Shown: positions 17,592-26,056, numbered from the stretch's first letter. The stretch is DNA of 64,000 nucleotides from Shewanella amazonensis SB2B (GCF_000015245.1 NC_008700.1:3794501-3858500); one strand, 5' to 3'. A program made the numbers and translations. The notes: generated from the sequence alone by a model not told the origin.

Positions 17592-19627
17592 GAATTATCG
17601 TCTCCGGCAATGTTGGGCGTAGTTGGGCTCGCTGCGGTGTCAATGTTCACCAGCCCATTGAGGCGGTCGGCCAAGCGTTCGTTGGCCGGTGTCAGTGATT
17701 CGGGTAACTCAAAGGGCATCAGAGCCTGCTGGATTGCCTCTCGGCTGGCATTGGGGCCAAGGGCAGCAAGCAGTTCAGCAATTTCGGCCTCGCGTTTGGC
17801 GGTGTCCGGGTGAGCAATGGCATTGTCTGCACCATAACCTCGATAGCCCGGCGGTAGCTCCATCTTCATTACATCCAATGGCTCGTAGCTGAGTGTGGGT
17901 TCCAGGGCATTGGCGTCGGGCCAGCTTGCCAGGGTGCGGCACAGCCAGTCTTTGTCGTTGCGCTGTGGGAAGTCTTCCCGGGCGTGGGCACCACGGCTCT
18001 CGGTGCGGGCCGCGGCGCCGCAGGCCACGGTGAGCGCTACTTTCAGCATGCGGCGTACCCGCAGCGCTTCTACCAGTTCGGGGTTGGCATGGCGTTTTTT
18101 ACAGCTCACACCCAGATTAACTGAGCGTGCCAGCAACGCCTTAAGCTGTTTTACTGCTTCATTGAGTTCGGGGCCATTACGGAAAATGCCCACATAGTCC
18201 ATCATCACCCGCTGCATCGCAGACTTGAGCTCCCAGGGGTTCTCAGTACCCTTGCCTTCAATCAACTCATCGATTTCGGTGCGCACCTTGTCCACATAAC
18301 GTTTGGCCAGGCCGGTATCCAGCACCAAATCGTTATCGTCACAAAAGTCCGCTACGTATTTGCCGATGATCATGCCGCCCACCACGGTTTCAGCGAGCGA
18401 GTTACCCCCGAGGCGGTTAAAACCGTGCATATCCCAGCAGGCGGCCTCTCCCACGGCAAACAGGCCCTTGAGCTGCGGGCTCTCACCGGTTGGCGTGGTG
18501 CGGATACCGCCCATGGAGTAGTGCTGGGTCGGACGCACCGGGATCCAATCCTTGGCGGGGTCAATGCCGAGGAAGTTTTCGCAGATTTCTTTCACTTCCC
18601 GCAGGTTGGTTTCTATGTGTTTGCGACCCAGCAGGGTGATATCCAGCCACAGGTGCGGGCCGTATGGGCTGTCGACGCCCTTGCCCTTGCGCATATGCTC
18701 TGTCATGCGGCGCGACACCACGTCGCGGGAGGCGAGCTCTTTTTTCTCCGGCTCATAGTCCGGCATAAAGCGGTAGCCGTCTTTGTCACGCAGCAAACCA
18801 CCGTCACCGCGGCAACCTTCGGTAGTGAGGATCCCCACGGGCACAATGGCGGTGGGGTGAAACTGCACCGCTTCCATGTTGCCAAGGGTGGCGACGCCGG
18901 TCTCCAGCGCCAGTGCCTGACCTACACCCTCACAGATGATGGCGTTGGTGGACACCTCATAAATACGGCCATAGCCACCGGTGGCTATGGTAGTGGACTT
19001 GCCGATATAGGCGCGCAGTTCACCTGTGATAAGGCAGCGAGCCACTACACCGTGGCAGCGCTCGCCATCGTGAATAATCGACAGGGCTTCTACCCGCTCA
19101 TGGACTGGAATGCCAAGGGAAATGGCCTTGTTATCCACCGCATACAAGAGCGAGTGGCCGGTGCCGTCGGCTGTGTAGCAGGTGCGCCATTTTTTGGTGC
19201 CACCAAAATCGCGGGCGTTAATCAGTCCATGGGCGGCTTCGGCTTCTTCGATGGTGATGCGCTCGGCATTTACCACCACTTCACGGGGGCCCTTGGTCAC
19301 CCGGGTCCAGGGCACGCCCCAGTTGGCCAGCTCCCGCACCGCCTTGGGGGCACAGTGGGCAAACATGCGCGCCACGGTTTGGTCGCAGCCCCAGTCTGAG
19401 CCCTTTACCGTGTCCTGAAAGTGCACATCTTCATTATCGCCAAGGCCCTTGACCGTATTCCCCAGGCTCGCCTGCATACCGCCCTGTGCCGCCGCCGAAT
19501 GGCTGCGTTTGGCCGGAATGAGGGATAACACCAAGGTATCGTGGCCCCTTTCTTTGGCGGCAATGGCAACCCTGAGACCCGCAAGGCCCGCGCCCACCAC
19601 AAGACAGTCTGTATAAATGAGTTTCAC
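17588..19627 (-). CDS. frdA: Fumarate reductase / succinate dehydrogenase flavoprotein subunit
   Basis: 679 aa from a GTG at 19627 with a clear RBS (AAGGAG, six-base spacing); the longer upstream frame has no comparable signal. It interconverts fumarate and succinate on a covalently bound FAD. Visible: Rossmann dinucleotide fold VVGAGLAGLRVA, the covalent-FAD histidine block RSHSAAAQGGMQ, the substrate-site blocks HYSMGGIRTT and GFNRLGGNSLAE, and the C-terminal helical domain. The 679-aa length suits the epsilon-proteobacterial type (about 656 in Wolinella) more than the shorter E. coli FrdA (about 602). Shewanella also uses a soluble periplasmic fumarate reductase (FccA), so this membrane enzyme could work mainly as a succinate dehydrogenase or in a special condition; direction cannot be read from sequence. 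Confidence 0.95.
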   Translation of the reverse strand: MKLIYTDCLVVGAGLAGLRVAIAAKERGHDTLVLSLIPAKRSHSAAAQGGMQASLGNTVKGLGDNEDVHFQDTVKGSDWGCDQTVARMFAHCAPKAVRELANWGVPWTRVTKGPREVVVNAERITIEEAEAAHGLINARDFGGTKKWRTCYTADGTGHSLLYAVDNKAISLGIPVHERVEALSIIHDGERCHGVVARCLITGELRAYIGKSTTIATGGYGRIYEVSTNAIICEGVGQALALETGVATLGNMEAVQFHPTAIVPVGILTTEGCRGDGGLLRDKDGYRFMPDYEPEKKELASRDVVSRRMTEHMRKGKGVDSPYGPHLWLDITLLGRKHIETNLREVKEICENFLGIDPAKDWIPVRPTQHYSMGGIRTTPTGESPQLKGLFAVGEAACWDMHGFNRLGGNSLAETVVGGMIIGKYVADFCDDNDLVLDTGLAKRYVDKVRTEIDELIEGKGTENPWELKSAMQRVMMDYVGIFRNGPELNEAVKQLKALLARSVNLGVSCKKRHANPELVEALRVRRMLKVALTVACGAAARTESRGAHAREDFPQRNDKDWLCRTLASWPDANALEPTLSYEPLDVMKMELPPGYRGYGADNAIAHPDTAKREAEIAELLAALGPNASREAIQQALMPFELPESLTPANERLADRLNGLVNIDTAASPTTPNIAGDDNS

Positions 19628-19707
19628 GTTTACTCCTTGGCACACTTTTGCAAAGTACAGCGTAAGCAGCGGTTGTTATCCGCCTTATTTTTAACAATAT
19701 TCATGAA

Positions 19708-20382
19708 TTACACGGGAGTATGGGGAATAAAGGCCAGCAACGCCGCCAGTCCTATACCCACAAACAGCACACTGAGCACCGTCTTGATGGTTCTTAATCT
19801 TGCCCGGGTATTGAGATCCCGCGCCGCACCCCATTTCAGCGCCACCCGGTAAAGACCAATGGCAGCGTGCAGCTCGACTGTCAGCAGCAGCGGCAGGTAA
19901 ATCAAATATCCATACTCACCCCAAATCCGCTGGGCACTGCCCACAGGGCCTATGGTCTCGGGCGCGCTGCCCACCAGCCACAGGTGCACGGGCAACAGCA
20001 TTAAGATCACAATGCCGGTACCGGCCTGCCAGCTCCACAGGCGAGTATCGCTGTGATTGATCACCTGCATCTGGCTTTTCAGCGCCTTTTGCTGACGCAG
20101 GCTCAGGGGCAGCTTATGAATGGCCACCAGCACATGGAAGGCCGCCAGGGCCGCCACACCTATGGCTATCAGGCTCACCACCCAGGGATAGCCATGACCA
20201 TCATCAGATAAAAAGGCCAGCTCCATATTGCGAGCTACCCAGGTCATGGCCTCGGGGCCAAGCAAAATGGACGACACCAACAACAAGTGGGTCCACAGAA
20301 AGAGTGCCAGTACCACTCCGCTGACGCTCTGCCCTAAATCCAGCACGCCGCTCCAGCGTCTTATGTCCAGTTTGCCTGCCAT
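19708..20382 (-). CDS. frdC: Diheme cytochrome b membrane anchor of FrdAB, copy 1 (Glu present)
   Basis: 224 aa from ATG 20382 (AGAGGG six bases upstream); another ATG lies two codons earlier. Five membrane helices. The pattern aligns with Wolinella FrdC: heme-ligand histidines at 32 (WTHLLLVSSILLG), 83 (AFHVLVAIHK), 133 (PVHLWLV) and 172 (ELHAAIGLYR), menaquinol-site glutamate at 54 (NMELAF), and the glutamate two residues before the last heme histidine (E170), equivalent to Wolinella Glu180 of the transmembrane proton pathway. It precedes frdA by 80 bp in the direction of transcription. A possible FNR-type site lies upstream. Confidence 0.9.
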   Translation of the reverse strand: MAGKLDIRRWSGVLDLGQSVSGVVLALFLWTHLLLVSSILLGPEAMTWVARNMELAFLSDDGHGYPWVVSLIAIGVAALAAFHVLVAIHKLPLSLRQQKALKSQMQVINHSDTRLWSWQAGTGIVILMLLPVHLWLVGSAPETIGPVGSAQRIWGEYGYLIYLPLLLTVELHAAIGLYRVALKWGAARDLNTRARLRTIKTVLSVLFVGIGLAALLAFIPHTPV

Positions 20383-20455
20383 GCTCATCCCTCTTTGCCT
20401 GTTATTCTTGTGTCGGTTATGAGTGCCAATGTCGCTCACAAAACCAAGCTAAACC

Positions 20456-20469
20456 CTGACGCAAATCAA
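20456..20469. promoter_or_regulatory. Candidate FNR/EtrA site upstream of frdC copy 1
   Basis: CTGAC-GCAA-ATCAA matches the FNR consensus TTGAT-N4-ATCAA at 8 of 10 informative positions, 74 bp before the frdC copy-1 start. Anaerobic control of frd genes by FNR-type regulators is well known, but the site is a prediction. Confidence 0.4.
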
Positions 20470-20546
20470 CACAATGCTCGTTAATTCATCGGTTACTGAA
20501 TCAGGATCTGCATCACTCTTTAAAGCAGAGGTCATGCCAGTTCGGC

Positions 20547-21278
20547 TTAACCCGCCGGTGAAAACGGCGTTACCGGCAATGTCAGGCTACTGCCGATAAA
20601 CATATAAGCCACCAGGCTCGATGTGCCCAAGCACAAAAGATAGACGATAAGCAGCTTGACCACCTTGCGAAGCGGCTTGCGGTGCACCACCCAGCCCCAC
20701 TTCACCGATACCCGGTAGAGTCCAATCATGGCGTGCACCACCACCGCTGGCAGCAACAGGGCATAGAGCACCCAGGCATTGTTATGAAACACCCGCTCCG
20801 CCGACAGATGCGGGCCAATCTCGGGGTTAAGAATCATGGTAAATAAGTGAACCGGCACCAGGAAAAACAGCACAAAACCTGTGATGAGCTGCCAAAACCA
20901 GGCATGGGTATCCTTGTGGGCGATGGAGCCCAGATGGGAGCGCAGCAGGCGCCACTGACCAAGCTGAGTGGGGAAACGGCGCAGCGCCAGTGCCGCGTGC
21001 AGGCACACCACAACCAGTACCAGCACAGAGAACGCCTTGGTCACCCAGGGAAAGCCGTGGCCGGTGCTTGAGAACATGCCCCCTTCAAGCAGCTGCACCA
21101 CCTGATAAAACACCTCTTTGCCCAGCAGAATGCTCGACTCAAAGTGCATATGCAGCAGCAAAAAGCCCCCCAGCATGAGTCCCGTGAGGCTCTGCAACCT
21201 GTCTGCACGCGCCGACCAGGGATGCCCTGCCGTGCGTGGATTTAATGTATGTTCTGTCAGTGTGCGTGCGCTGTTCAT
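20547..21278 (-). CDS. Diheme cytochrome b membrane anchor paralogue, copy 2 (Glu replaced by Val)
   Basis: 243 aa, clearly paralogous to the neighbouring frdC copy. Heme-ligand histidines align at 43 (LLLHMHFESSILLG), 94 (CLHAALALRRFP), 144 (PVHLFTMI) and 182 (VVHAMIGLYR), and the quinol-site glutamate is at 65 (LLEGGMF). The position of Wolinella Glu180, needed for the proton pathway across the membrane, is Val180. RBS GAGAGG precedes the ATG. It is first in the transcription order, 164 bp before the next start, so it may have its own promoter. Whether it pairs with the same FrdAB, replaces copy 1, or forms a heteromeric anchor is unknown. Its family is clear; its role is not. Confidence 0.88.
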   Translation of the reverse strand: MNSARTLTEHTLNPRTAGHPWSARADRLQSLTGLMLGGFLLLHMHFESSILLGKEVFYQVVQLLEGGMFSSTGHGFPWVTKAFSVLVLVVVCLHAALALRRFPTQLGQWRLLRSHLGSIAHKDTHAWFWQLITGFVLFFLVPVHLFTMILNPEIGPHLSAERVFHNNAWVLYALLLPAVVVHAMIGLYRVSVKWGWVVHRKPLRKVVKLLIVYLLCLGTSSLVAYMFIGSSLTLPVTPFSPAG

Positions 21279-21617
21279 GCTTGCCTCTCCCCTGTGCCGC
21301 GCCCGGGCGACATTACCGAGGAGAACACAATATCAGCTGTAAAAACTGTGGCGAGACGGGCAGAAGCAAAGCGTGAGGCATCTCACCGCCACTGTGGTCA
21401 TTATTGGAAGCGGATCACAAACAAAGGGGTATAAACAAACAGAGGTCATACCATTTAACCGCATTAAATCATGACGTTAAATGGCTTTTAAAACAAAAAA
21501 ATATAAGCAGAAACATAAGAAACACCCCTAAAGGGGTAATTGATGAGCAAAAAGTGATCCTGTTTCGTGTCGTTACTCGTAGCTAATAACGCCAATCACC
21601 AGCTAAGAGGAAACAAC
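21279..21617. other. Divergent intergenic region, frdC copy 2 / DUF4397 lipoprotein
   Basis: 339 bp without a supported gene and strongly AT-rich in the middle. It holds a small palindrome ACCCCT-AA-AGGGGT (21524-21537) and directly after it TTGAT-GAGC-AAAAA (21540-21553), which fits an FNR site at 8 of 10 positions but only in one half. Promoters for both flanking genes must lie here; none is clear enough to name. Confidence 0.4.
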
Positions 21618-23027
21618 ATGAAAAGGATCACTGGCATCATCTTACCGCTAATGGCAACCACATTCATCTTCGGCTGTTCAGACGATGATGACAACCGCAC
21701 AACCGAACCAGAAACACCCGTGGCCATGGCCGCTGTGCGGGTTATCCACGGCAGTGCCGATGCCCCTATGGTCAATATCAAGGCCAATGGGGCACTGTTT
21801 GCCGGGCTCGAAAAGGTCGACTATCTGCAGGGCAGTGGCTTTATCGACGTCACAGAAGGCAGCTACGATCTGGCCGTGGATGCCGTCTTGCCCGATGGCA
21901 CCAGCGCCGAAGTCTTGTCACTCAATGATGCAGCTCTCGCTGGCGATACCCAGTACACGGTGCTGGCCCACGGGACAGTGGCGGAGGACAACAACAGCGA
22001 TAACGATCTGGGACTGCTGGTGATTGCCAATCCCAAGCAGGCCATCAGCACTGGCAATATCCGCTTGCAGGTGGTCCATGCCGCCCCCAACGCCCCCACA
22101 GTGGATGTACATCTCACTGCCCCCGGAGCTGATCTTGGTGCCAGCGCCGCGACTTTGGGCTATGGCGAATACACCCAACCCATCGAAGTCGCCGCAGGCA
22201 GCTATCAGGTGAGACTGGTGCTGCCACAGGGCAGCGAAGGCGCGGGTACAGTAGCCTACGACCTTGACCTGCCACAGCTTGATGCCGGTCAGGACTGGTT
22301 TATTGCCGCCCTGCCCAATACAGGAGTTGCCACCTCTCCTGTGGTGTTGCTCGCCAACAACGGTACAGATACCCTGGTGTTCAATGACAAACGCACTGAG
22401 GCCAGCATCCGGGTTGCCCACAGTGCCGCCGATGTACCCCAGGTAGACATTCTGGCCAATGGCACTAAGGTGGATGCCCTCAGTGGCGCTGCATTTGGAC
22501 AGGCCAGTGGCTATTTGAACCTTGCACCAGGCGAATATCAGGTCGATACCGTATTGACCAGCGACAACAGCGTGGTGGGCATCAGCGGCGATTTAACCCT
22601 GACTGCAAACCAGATGCTCACTGTGGCCGCCGTTGGCACACTGGCCACCGAGTCGCCCGATGTGCCCCTGGAGTACCTGCCTTTGGATGACAGCCGTCGC
22701 CGGGTAGCCACCGAAGCGCAGCTGCGCCTCACCCACGCCCATCCTGCAGTGGGCAATGTGGATATTTATGTCACCGCCGATGGCGTGATAGACAACGCCA
22801 CCCCAGCCTTCACCGATGTGGCCTACAAGGCGACTACCGGTTGGGTCAGTGTGGCCCCCGGGGACTATGTCGTCAGCGTTACGGCCACCGGCACCAAGAC
22901 GGTGGCGATTGAAACCCCAACCCTGAGTCTGGCCGCCCTTGGCAAATACTCGGCCCTGGCCGTGGATAACCCCGGCGCCACGCCAGCCAACCTGCTGCTG
23001 ATGGACGACTTCGTCAGCGCCAACTAA
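21618..23027 (+). CDS. Lipoprotein with DUF4397 repeats
   Basis: 469 aa from ATG 21618 (RBS AAGAGG). The N-terminus is a lipoprotein signal ending FIFGC, followed by an acidic SDDDD stretch; Asp after the lipid-bearing Cys is not present (Ser is), so outer-membrane sorting is plausible. Four repeats of about 100 residues start with VRVIHGSADAPMVNI, LQVVHAAPNAPTVDV, IRVAHSAADVPQVDI and LRLTHAHPAVGNVDI, the DUF4397 signature (beta-sandwich domains common in secreted bacterial proteins). No catalytic motif is visible. It probably has a structural or binding role at the cell surface. It is divergent from the frd cluster. Confidence 0.88.
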   Translation: MKRITGIILPLMATTFIFGCSDDDDNRTTEPETPVAMAAVRVIHGSADAPMVNIKANGALFAGLEKVDYLQGSGFIDVTEGSYDLAVDAVLPDGTSAEVLSLNDAALAGDTQYTVLAHGTVAEDNNSDNDLGLLVIANPKQAISTGNIRLQVVHAAPNAPTVDVHLTAPGADLGASAATLGYGEYTQPIEVAAGSYQVRLVLPQGSEGAGTVAYDLDLPQLDAGQDWFIAALPNTGVATSPVVLLANNGTDTLVFNDKRTEASIRVAHSAADVPQVDILANGTKVDALSGAAFGQASGYLNLAPGEYQVDTVLTSDNSVVGISGDLTLTANQMLTVAAVGTLATESPDVPLEYLPLDDSRRRVATEAQLRLTHAHPAVGNVDIYVTADGVIDNATPAFTDVAYKATTGWVSVAPGDYVVSVTATGTKTVAIETPTLSLAALGKYSALAVDNPGATPANLLLMDDFVSAN

Positions 23028-23044
23028 CCAGCTGTTGTGACAAT

Positions 23045-23084
23045 AGGGTGAGGATAAGGTGCTACATGCCCTTATCGTCACCCT
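23045..23084. repeat. Long intergenic inverted repeat (15-bp arms)
   Basis: AGGGTGAGGATAAGG (23045-23059) and CCTTATCGTCACCCT (23070-23084) pair at 14 of 15 positions around a 10-nt loop. No T-tract follows on the plus strand, so it is not a standard terminator. It lies 17 bp after the DUF4397 lipoprotein gene and may protect or end its mRNA, or be a dispersed palindromic element. Confidence 0.65.
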
Positions 23085-23147
23085 TGATGCCAGCCAGGCG
23101 CTTGTGGGGTAGAATAGGGCTTTTCCTATTCAGCCACAGGATATTCC

Positions 23148-24035
23148 ATGCCCTGGATCCAATTGCGCCTGCATTCAAGCAGCGAACACGCCGATGCCAT
23201 CAGCGATCTGTTGATGGACGAAGGCTCTGTCTCCATCACCTTTGAAGATGGTAAAGACCAACCCATTTTCGAACCCAAGCTGGGTGAAACTCCGCTGTGG
23301 AACGATACCGTGGTGGTGGCCCTGTTCGATGCCGACTTCGATTTGGCCCCCGTGGTAGACATGCTCAAGTCCCTGCCTTTCCTTGGCAGCGAGCTCAAGT
23401 ACAAGATTGAACAAATCGAAGACAAAGACTGGGTGCGTGAATGGATGGACAGCTATCACCCCATCCAGTTCGGCAAGCGTCTGTGGATTTGCCCAAGCTG
23501 GCGTGAAGTGCCGGACCCAGAGGCCGTTAACGTGATCCTCGATCCGGGCCTGGCCTTTGGCACCGGTACCCACCCCACCACGGCCCTGTGCCTTGAGTGG
23601 CTCGACAGCCTGGATTTGGCCGGCAAAGACATTATCGACTTTGGCTGCGGCTCAGGCATCCTCGCCGTGGCCGCCCTTAAGCTGGGCGCTGCCAAAGCGA
23701 CCGGTATCGACATCGACTATCAGGCCATCGACGCCTCCCGCGACAACGCCCAGCGTAATCAGGTAGAAGACCGTCTCGCCCTCTATCTGCCCGAAGACCA
23801 ACCCGCTGGCCTCAAGGCCGAAGTGTTGGTCGCCAATATTCTGGCTGGCCCACTGCGCGAACTGGCGCCACTTATTCAGGCGCTGGTTCAGCCCGGTGGC
23901 AAGTTAGCCCTCTCGGGTTTGCTCAAAGAACAGGCCGCAGAAATCAGTGAATGTTACGCCCAGTGGTTTGACATGGACCAACCTGCCCACAAAGACGACT
24001 GGAGCCGCTTGACAGGGGTACGCAAATCGCTGTAA
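23148..24035 (+). CDS. prmA: Ribosomal protein L11 methyltransferase
   Basis: 295 aa, matching E. coli PrmA (293). It trimethylates ribosomal protein L11 using S-adenosylmethionine. A small N-terminal substrate-recognition domain (about 1-100, MPWIQLRL start and WVREWMDSYHPIQFG) is followed by a class I methyltransferase fold with AFGTGTHPTT, the SAM motif DFGCGSGILAVAA, acidic motif GIDIDYQAI and VANILAGPL (NxxP-type motif IV region). It lies upstream of dusB-fis, a conserved arrangement. Confidence 0.97.
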   Translation: MPWIQLRLHSSSEHADAISDLLMDEGSVSITFEDGKDQPIFEPKLGETPLWNDTVVVALFDADFDLAPVVDMLKSLPFLGSELKYKIEQIEDKDWVREWMDSYHPIQFGKRLWICPSWREVPDPEAVNVILDPGLAFGTGTHPTTALCLEWLDSLDLAGKDIIDFGCGSGILAVAALKLGAAKATGIDIDYQAIDASRDNAQRNQVEDRLALYLPEDQPAGLKAEVLVANILAGPLRELAPLIQALVQPGGKLALSGLLKEQAAEISECYAQWFDMDQPAHKDDWSRLTGVRKSL

Positions 24036-24103
24036 AAGGCGCGCCAACCCGCATGGGGGCGGGAAACCCCGCCCCGTAAATGTCAAGCAAAAAAGTTGTG
24101 CCC

Positions 24104-24126
24104 AGGTCATTTATTGACCTTTTTTT
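24104..24126 (+). terminator. Terminator between prmA and dusB
   Basis: Stem AGGTCA / TGACCT with loop TTTAT runs into seven T residues. A GC-rich hairpin (about 24055-24075) just upstream may add to it. Confidence 0.65.
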
Positions 24127-24142
24127 CCCTCAAAAAAAGACG

Positions 24143-24157
24143 TACTATAGCGCCCCT
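24143..24157 (+). promoter_or_regulatory. Candidate dusB-fis promoter with GC-rich discriminator
   Basis: TACTATAG is a good extended -10 element and is followed directly by GCGCCCC. A GC-rich discriminator next to the -10 is the mark of stringently controlled promoters such as E. coli dusB-fis. No good -35 is present at 16-18 bp, which would fit an activator-dependent promoter. Confidence 0.4.
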
Positions 24158-24182
24158 TTGACGCACAAGGTGAAACGCAACA

Positions 24183-25154
24183 ATGCAAATTGGACCCTAT
24201 CAACTGACCAATCAGCTGATCGTGGCACCAATGGCAGGTGTCACCGATCAGGCGTTCAGAAATCTCTGTCTGCGCTATGGTGCTGCCATGGCCGTGTCAG
24301 AGATGTTGTCTGCCAATCCTGAACTCTGGGATACAGACAAAAGCCGTCAGCGCATGGCACATTCGGGAGAGGAAGGCATACGCTCAGTGCAGATTGCCGG
24401 TGCCGACCCCGAACAGATGGCCTGGGCCGCCCGCTTCAACGTGGAGCAAGGCGCACAGATCATCGACATCAACATGGGCTGCCCGGCAAAAAAAGTGAAT
24501 AAAAAGCAGGCCGGCTCGGCACTGATGCAATACCCCGACCTGGTGGAGCAAATCCTCAGGGCTGTGGTAGGCGCAGTCGAGGTGCCGGTCACGCTGAAGA
24601 TTCGCACGGGGTGGGAACCGGAACACAGGAATGGTGTTCAAATCGCCCGGATAGCAGAAGATTGTGGCATTGCCTCGTTGGCCGTTCACGGCCGTACCCG
24701 TCAGTGCATGTACAAAGGCAATGCCGAGTACGACACCATCCGCGCCATCAAACAGAGTGTCTCGATTCCTGTTGTCGCCAATGGGGACATCGTCAGTCCG
24801 GAGAAAGCACGTTTCGTGCTGGACTACACCGGTGCCGATGCCCTGATGATAGGACGGGGTGCCCAGGGACGGCCTTGGATTTTCAGAGAGATCCAGCATT
24901 TTCTCGATACCGGGGAGCAACTGGCACCGGTGGGAGATGAAGAAAAGCGTCGTGTGATGCTCGAACATCTCTCCAAACTGTATGACCTGTATGGCGAATT
25001 CAAGGGAATCCGTTTCGCCAGAAAGCATATGGGCTGGTACCTGGATCAAGATGAGCAGCGTGATTTCCGTTCCCAGTTTAATGCGCTGGAAACCGCTGCC
25101 GAGCAACGTTCCGCTGTGGAACGTTATTTCGACGAATTAGTACAGTATCAATAA
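24183..25154 (+). CDS. dusB: tRNA-dihydrouridine synthase B
   Basis: 323 aa (E. coli DusB 321). It is an FMN-dependent enzyme reducing specific uridines in the tRNA D-loop. The start MQIGPYQLTNQLIVAPMAGVTD is split by the FMN-binding APMAGVTD motif; the catalytic cysteine lies in INMGCPAKK; other blocks are KIRTGW, VHGRTRQCMYKG and GADALMIGRGAQGRPWIF. It is co-transcribed with fis, which begins 14 bp after its stop, as in E. coli. Confidence 0.97.
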   Translation: MQIGPYQLTNQLIVAPMAGVTDQAFRNLCLRYGAAMAVSEMLSANPELWDTDKSRQRMAHSGEEGIRSVQIAGADPEQMAWAARFNVEQGAQIIDINMGCPAKKVNKKQAGSALMQYPDLVEQILRAVVGAVEVPVTLKIRTGWEPEHRNGVQIARIAEDCGIASLAVHGRTRQCMYKGNAEYDTIRAIKQSVSIPVVANGDIVSPEKARFVLDYTGADALMIGRGAQGRPWIFREIQHFLDTGEQLAPVGDEEKRRVMLEHLSKLYDLYGEFKGIRFARKHMGWYLDQDEQRDFRSQFNALETAAEQRSAVERYFDELVQYQ

Positions 25155-25168
25155 AGAGCAGAATACGA

Positions 25169-25474
25169 ATGTTTGATCAGACAACTCACACTGAAGCTCA
25201 TCCGCTTACCGTAGGCAAAATCGAAACCGCAAACGGCACCATCAAGCCGCAACTGCTGCGTGATGCCGTTAAGCGCGCTGTTAGCAACTTCTTCGCCCAG
25301 CTGGATGGCCAGGAAGCCCAGGAAGTCTACGAAATGGTGCTTTGCGAAGTTGAAGCCCCTCTGCTTGATATCATCATGCAACACACCCGCGGCAACCAAA
25401 CCCGCGCAGCCAACATGCTGGGTATCAACCGTGGCACCCTGCGCAAGAAGCTGAAAAAGTACGGCATGAACTAA
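25169..25474 (+). CDS. fis: DNA-binding protein Fis
   Basis: 101 aa (98 in E. coli). Fis is a nucleoid protein and transcription regulator abundant in fast growth. The C-terminal helix-turn-helix GNQTRAANMLGINRGTLRKK is essentially the family signature, with the flexible N-terminal beta-hairpin arm before it (about residues 10-30). The gene follows dusB in a two-gene operon and ends at a strong terminator. Confidence 0.98.
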   Translation: MFDQTTHTEAHPLTVGKIETANGTIKPQLLRDAVKRAVSNFFAQLDGQEAQEVYEMVLCEVEAPLLDIIMQHTRGNQTRAANMLGINRGTLRKKLKKYGMN

Positions 25475-25504
25475 TCCCTCGGGATTAACATACTGTTGAA
25501 GAGG

Positions 25505-25532
25505 GCCCGGTATTCTTACCGGGCTTTTTTTT
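25505..25532 (+). terminator. Terminator after fis
   Basis: A perfect 8-bp stem GCCCGGTA / TACCGGGC with loop TTCT and a run of eight T residues. Confidence 0.93.
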
Positions 25533-25593
25533 GACCGCTGCGATTACGACTGAAATAGCTGCTGCAATAGAAGCTATTTAGACCAGACAAACC

Positions 25594-25624
25594 AAAAAAA
25601 GCAGGGGCTCTCGCCCCAGCTTTT
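25594..25624 (-). terminator. Terminator of the monoheme lipoprotein gene
   Basis: Arms AAAGCAGGGGC and GCCCCAGCTTT pair with one bulged base around loop TCTC; on the minus strand the stem is followed by TTTTT. Confidence 0.75.
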
Positions 25625-25660
25625 GTCTGCTTCGCCTTGATAGTGTCGATGAGCCTGGGC

Positions 25661-26056
25661 TCAGTTATTGTTGGCGCCCTGGTCTATCCACAGCTTAATG
25701 GTATCTATCTGCTCCTGGCTTAAGGGCTTACCTTCCCCCTGGGCCATTTTGTCTGAGTGGTGGGGCGGCATCTGAATTTTTGGGTCCACATTGTGGGAAA
25801 TAACCAGATACAGGGTACTGGATGCGGCGCTGCCGGGCACTATCACAGGCCCCATCTTGGTGCCTGCCATCATGCTGCTATGGCTGCTCAGGATTAAGCC
25901 CGCATTTTGTGCTCCTTCACCCGCCACATGGCAACTGAAACAGGCGCCCTGCAGTATGGGCAGCACATCGTTTTGATAACTGACCTGACGACTGCAGCCG
26001 CTCACGACCATGCCCGTACCCAGCAGCAGTATCAGCGCAATATTTTTCAGTAACAT
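25661..26056 (-). CDS. Monoheme c-type cytochrome-like lipoprotein
   Basis: 131 aa. A lipoprotein signal ends VVSGC at Cys21. One heme c site, CFSCH, lies near residue 40, and a candidate methionine ligand is in KIQMPPH. The pattern resembles the small PSCyt/cytochrome-C-like domain found in membrane-anchored redox proteins: DVLPILQGACFSCH, a long middle, MPP and a final IDTIKLWIDQGA helix. It is probably an electron carrier on the periplasmic side of the membrane; partners are unknown. The gene stands alone between fis and glycerate kinase. Confidence 0.85.
   Translation of the reverse strand: MLLKNIALILLLGTGMVVSGCSRQVSYQNDVLPILQGACFSCHVAGEGAQNAGLILSSHSSMMAGTKMGPVIVPGSAASSTLYLVISHNVDPKIQMPPHHSDKMAQGEGKPLSQEQIDTIKLWIDQGANNN

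Noticed and set aside
21395..21422. CRP site near GGATCACAA upstream of the DUF4397 lipoprotein gene
   Set aside because: Only the right half (TCACA) matches; the left half fits at 3 of 5 positions, which is within chance for this length of DNA.
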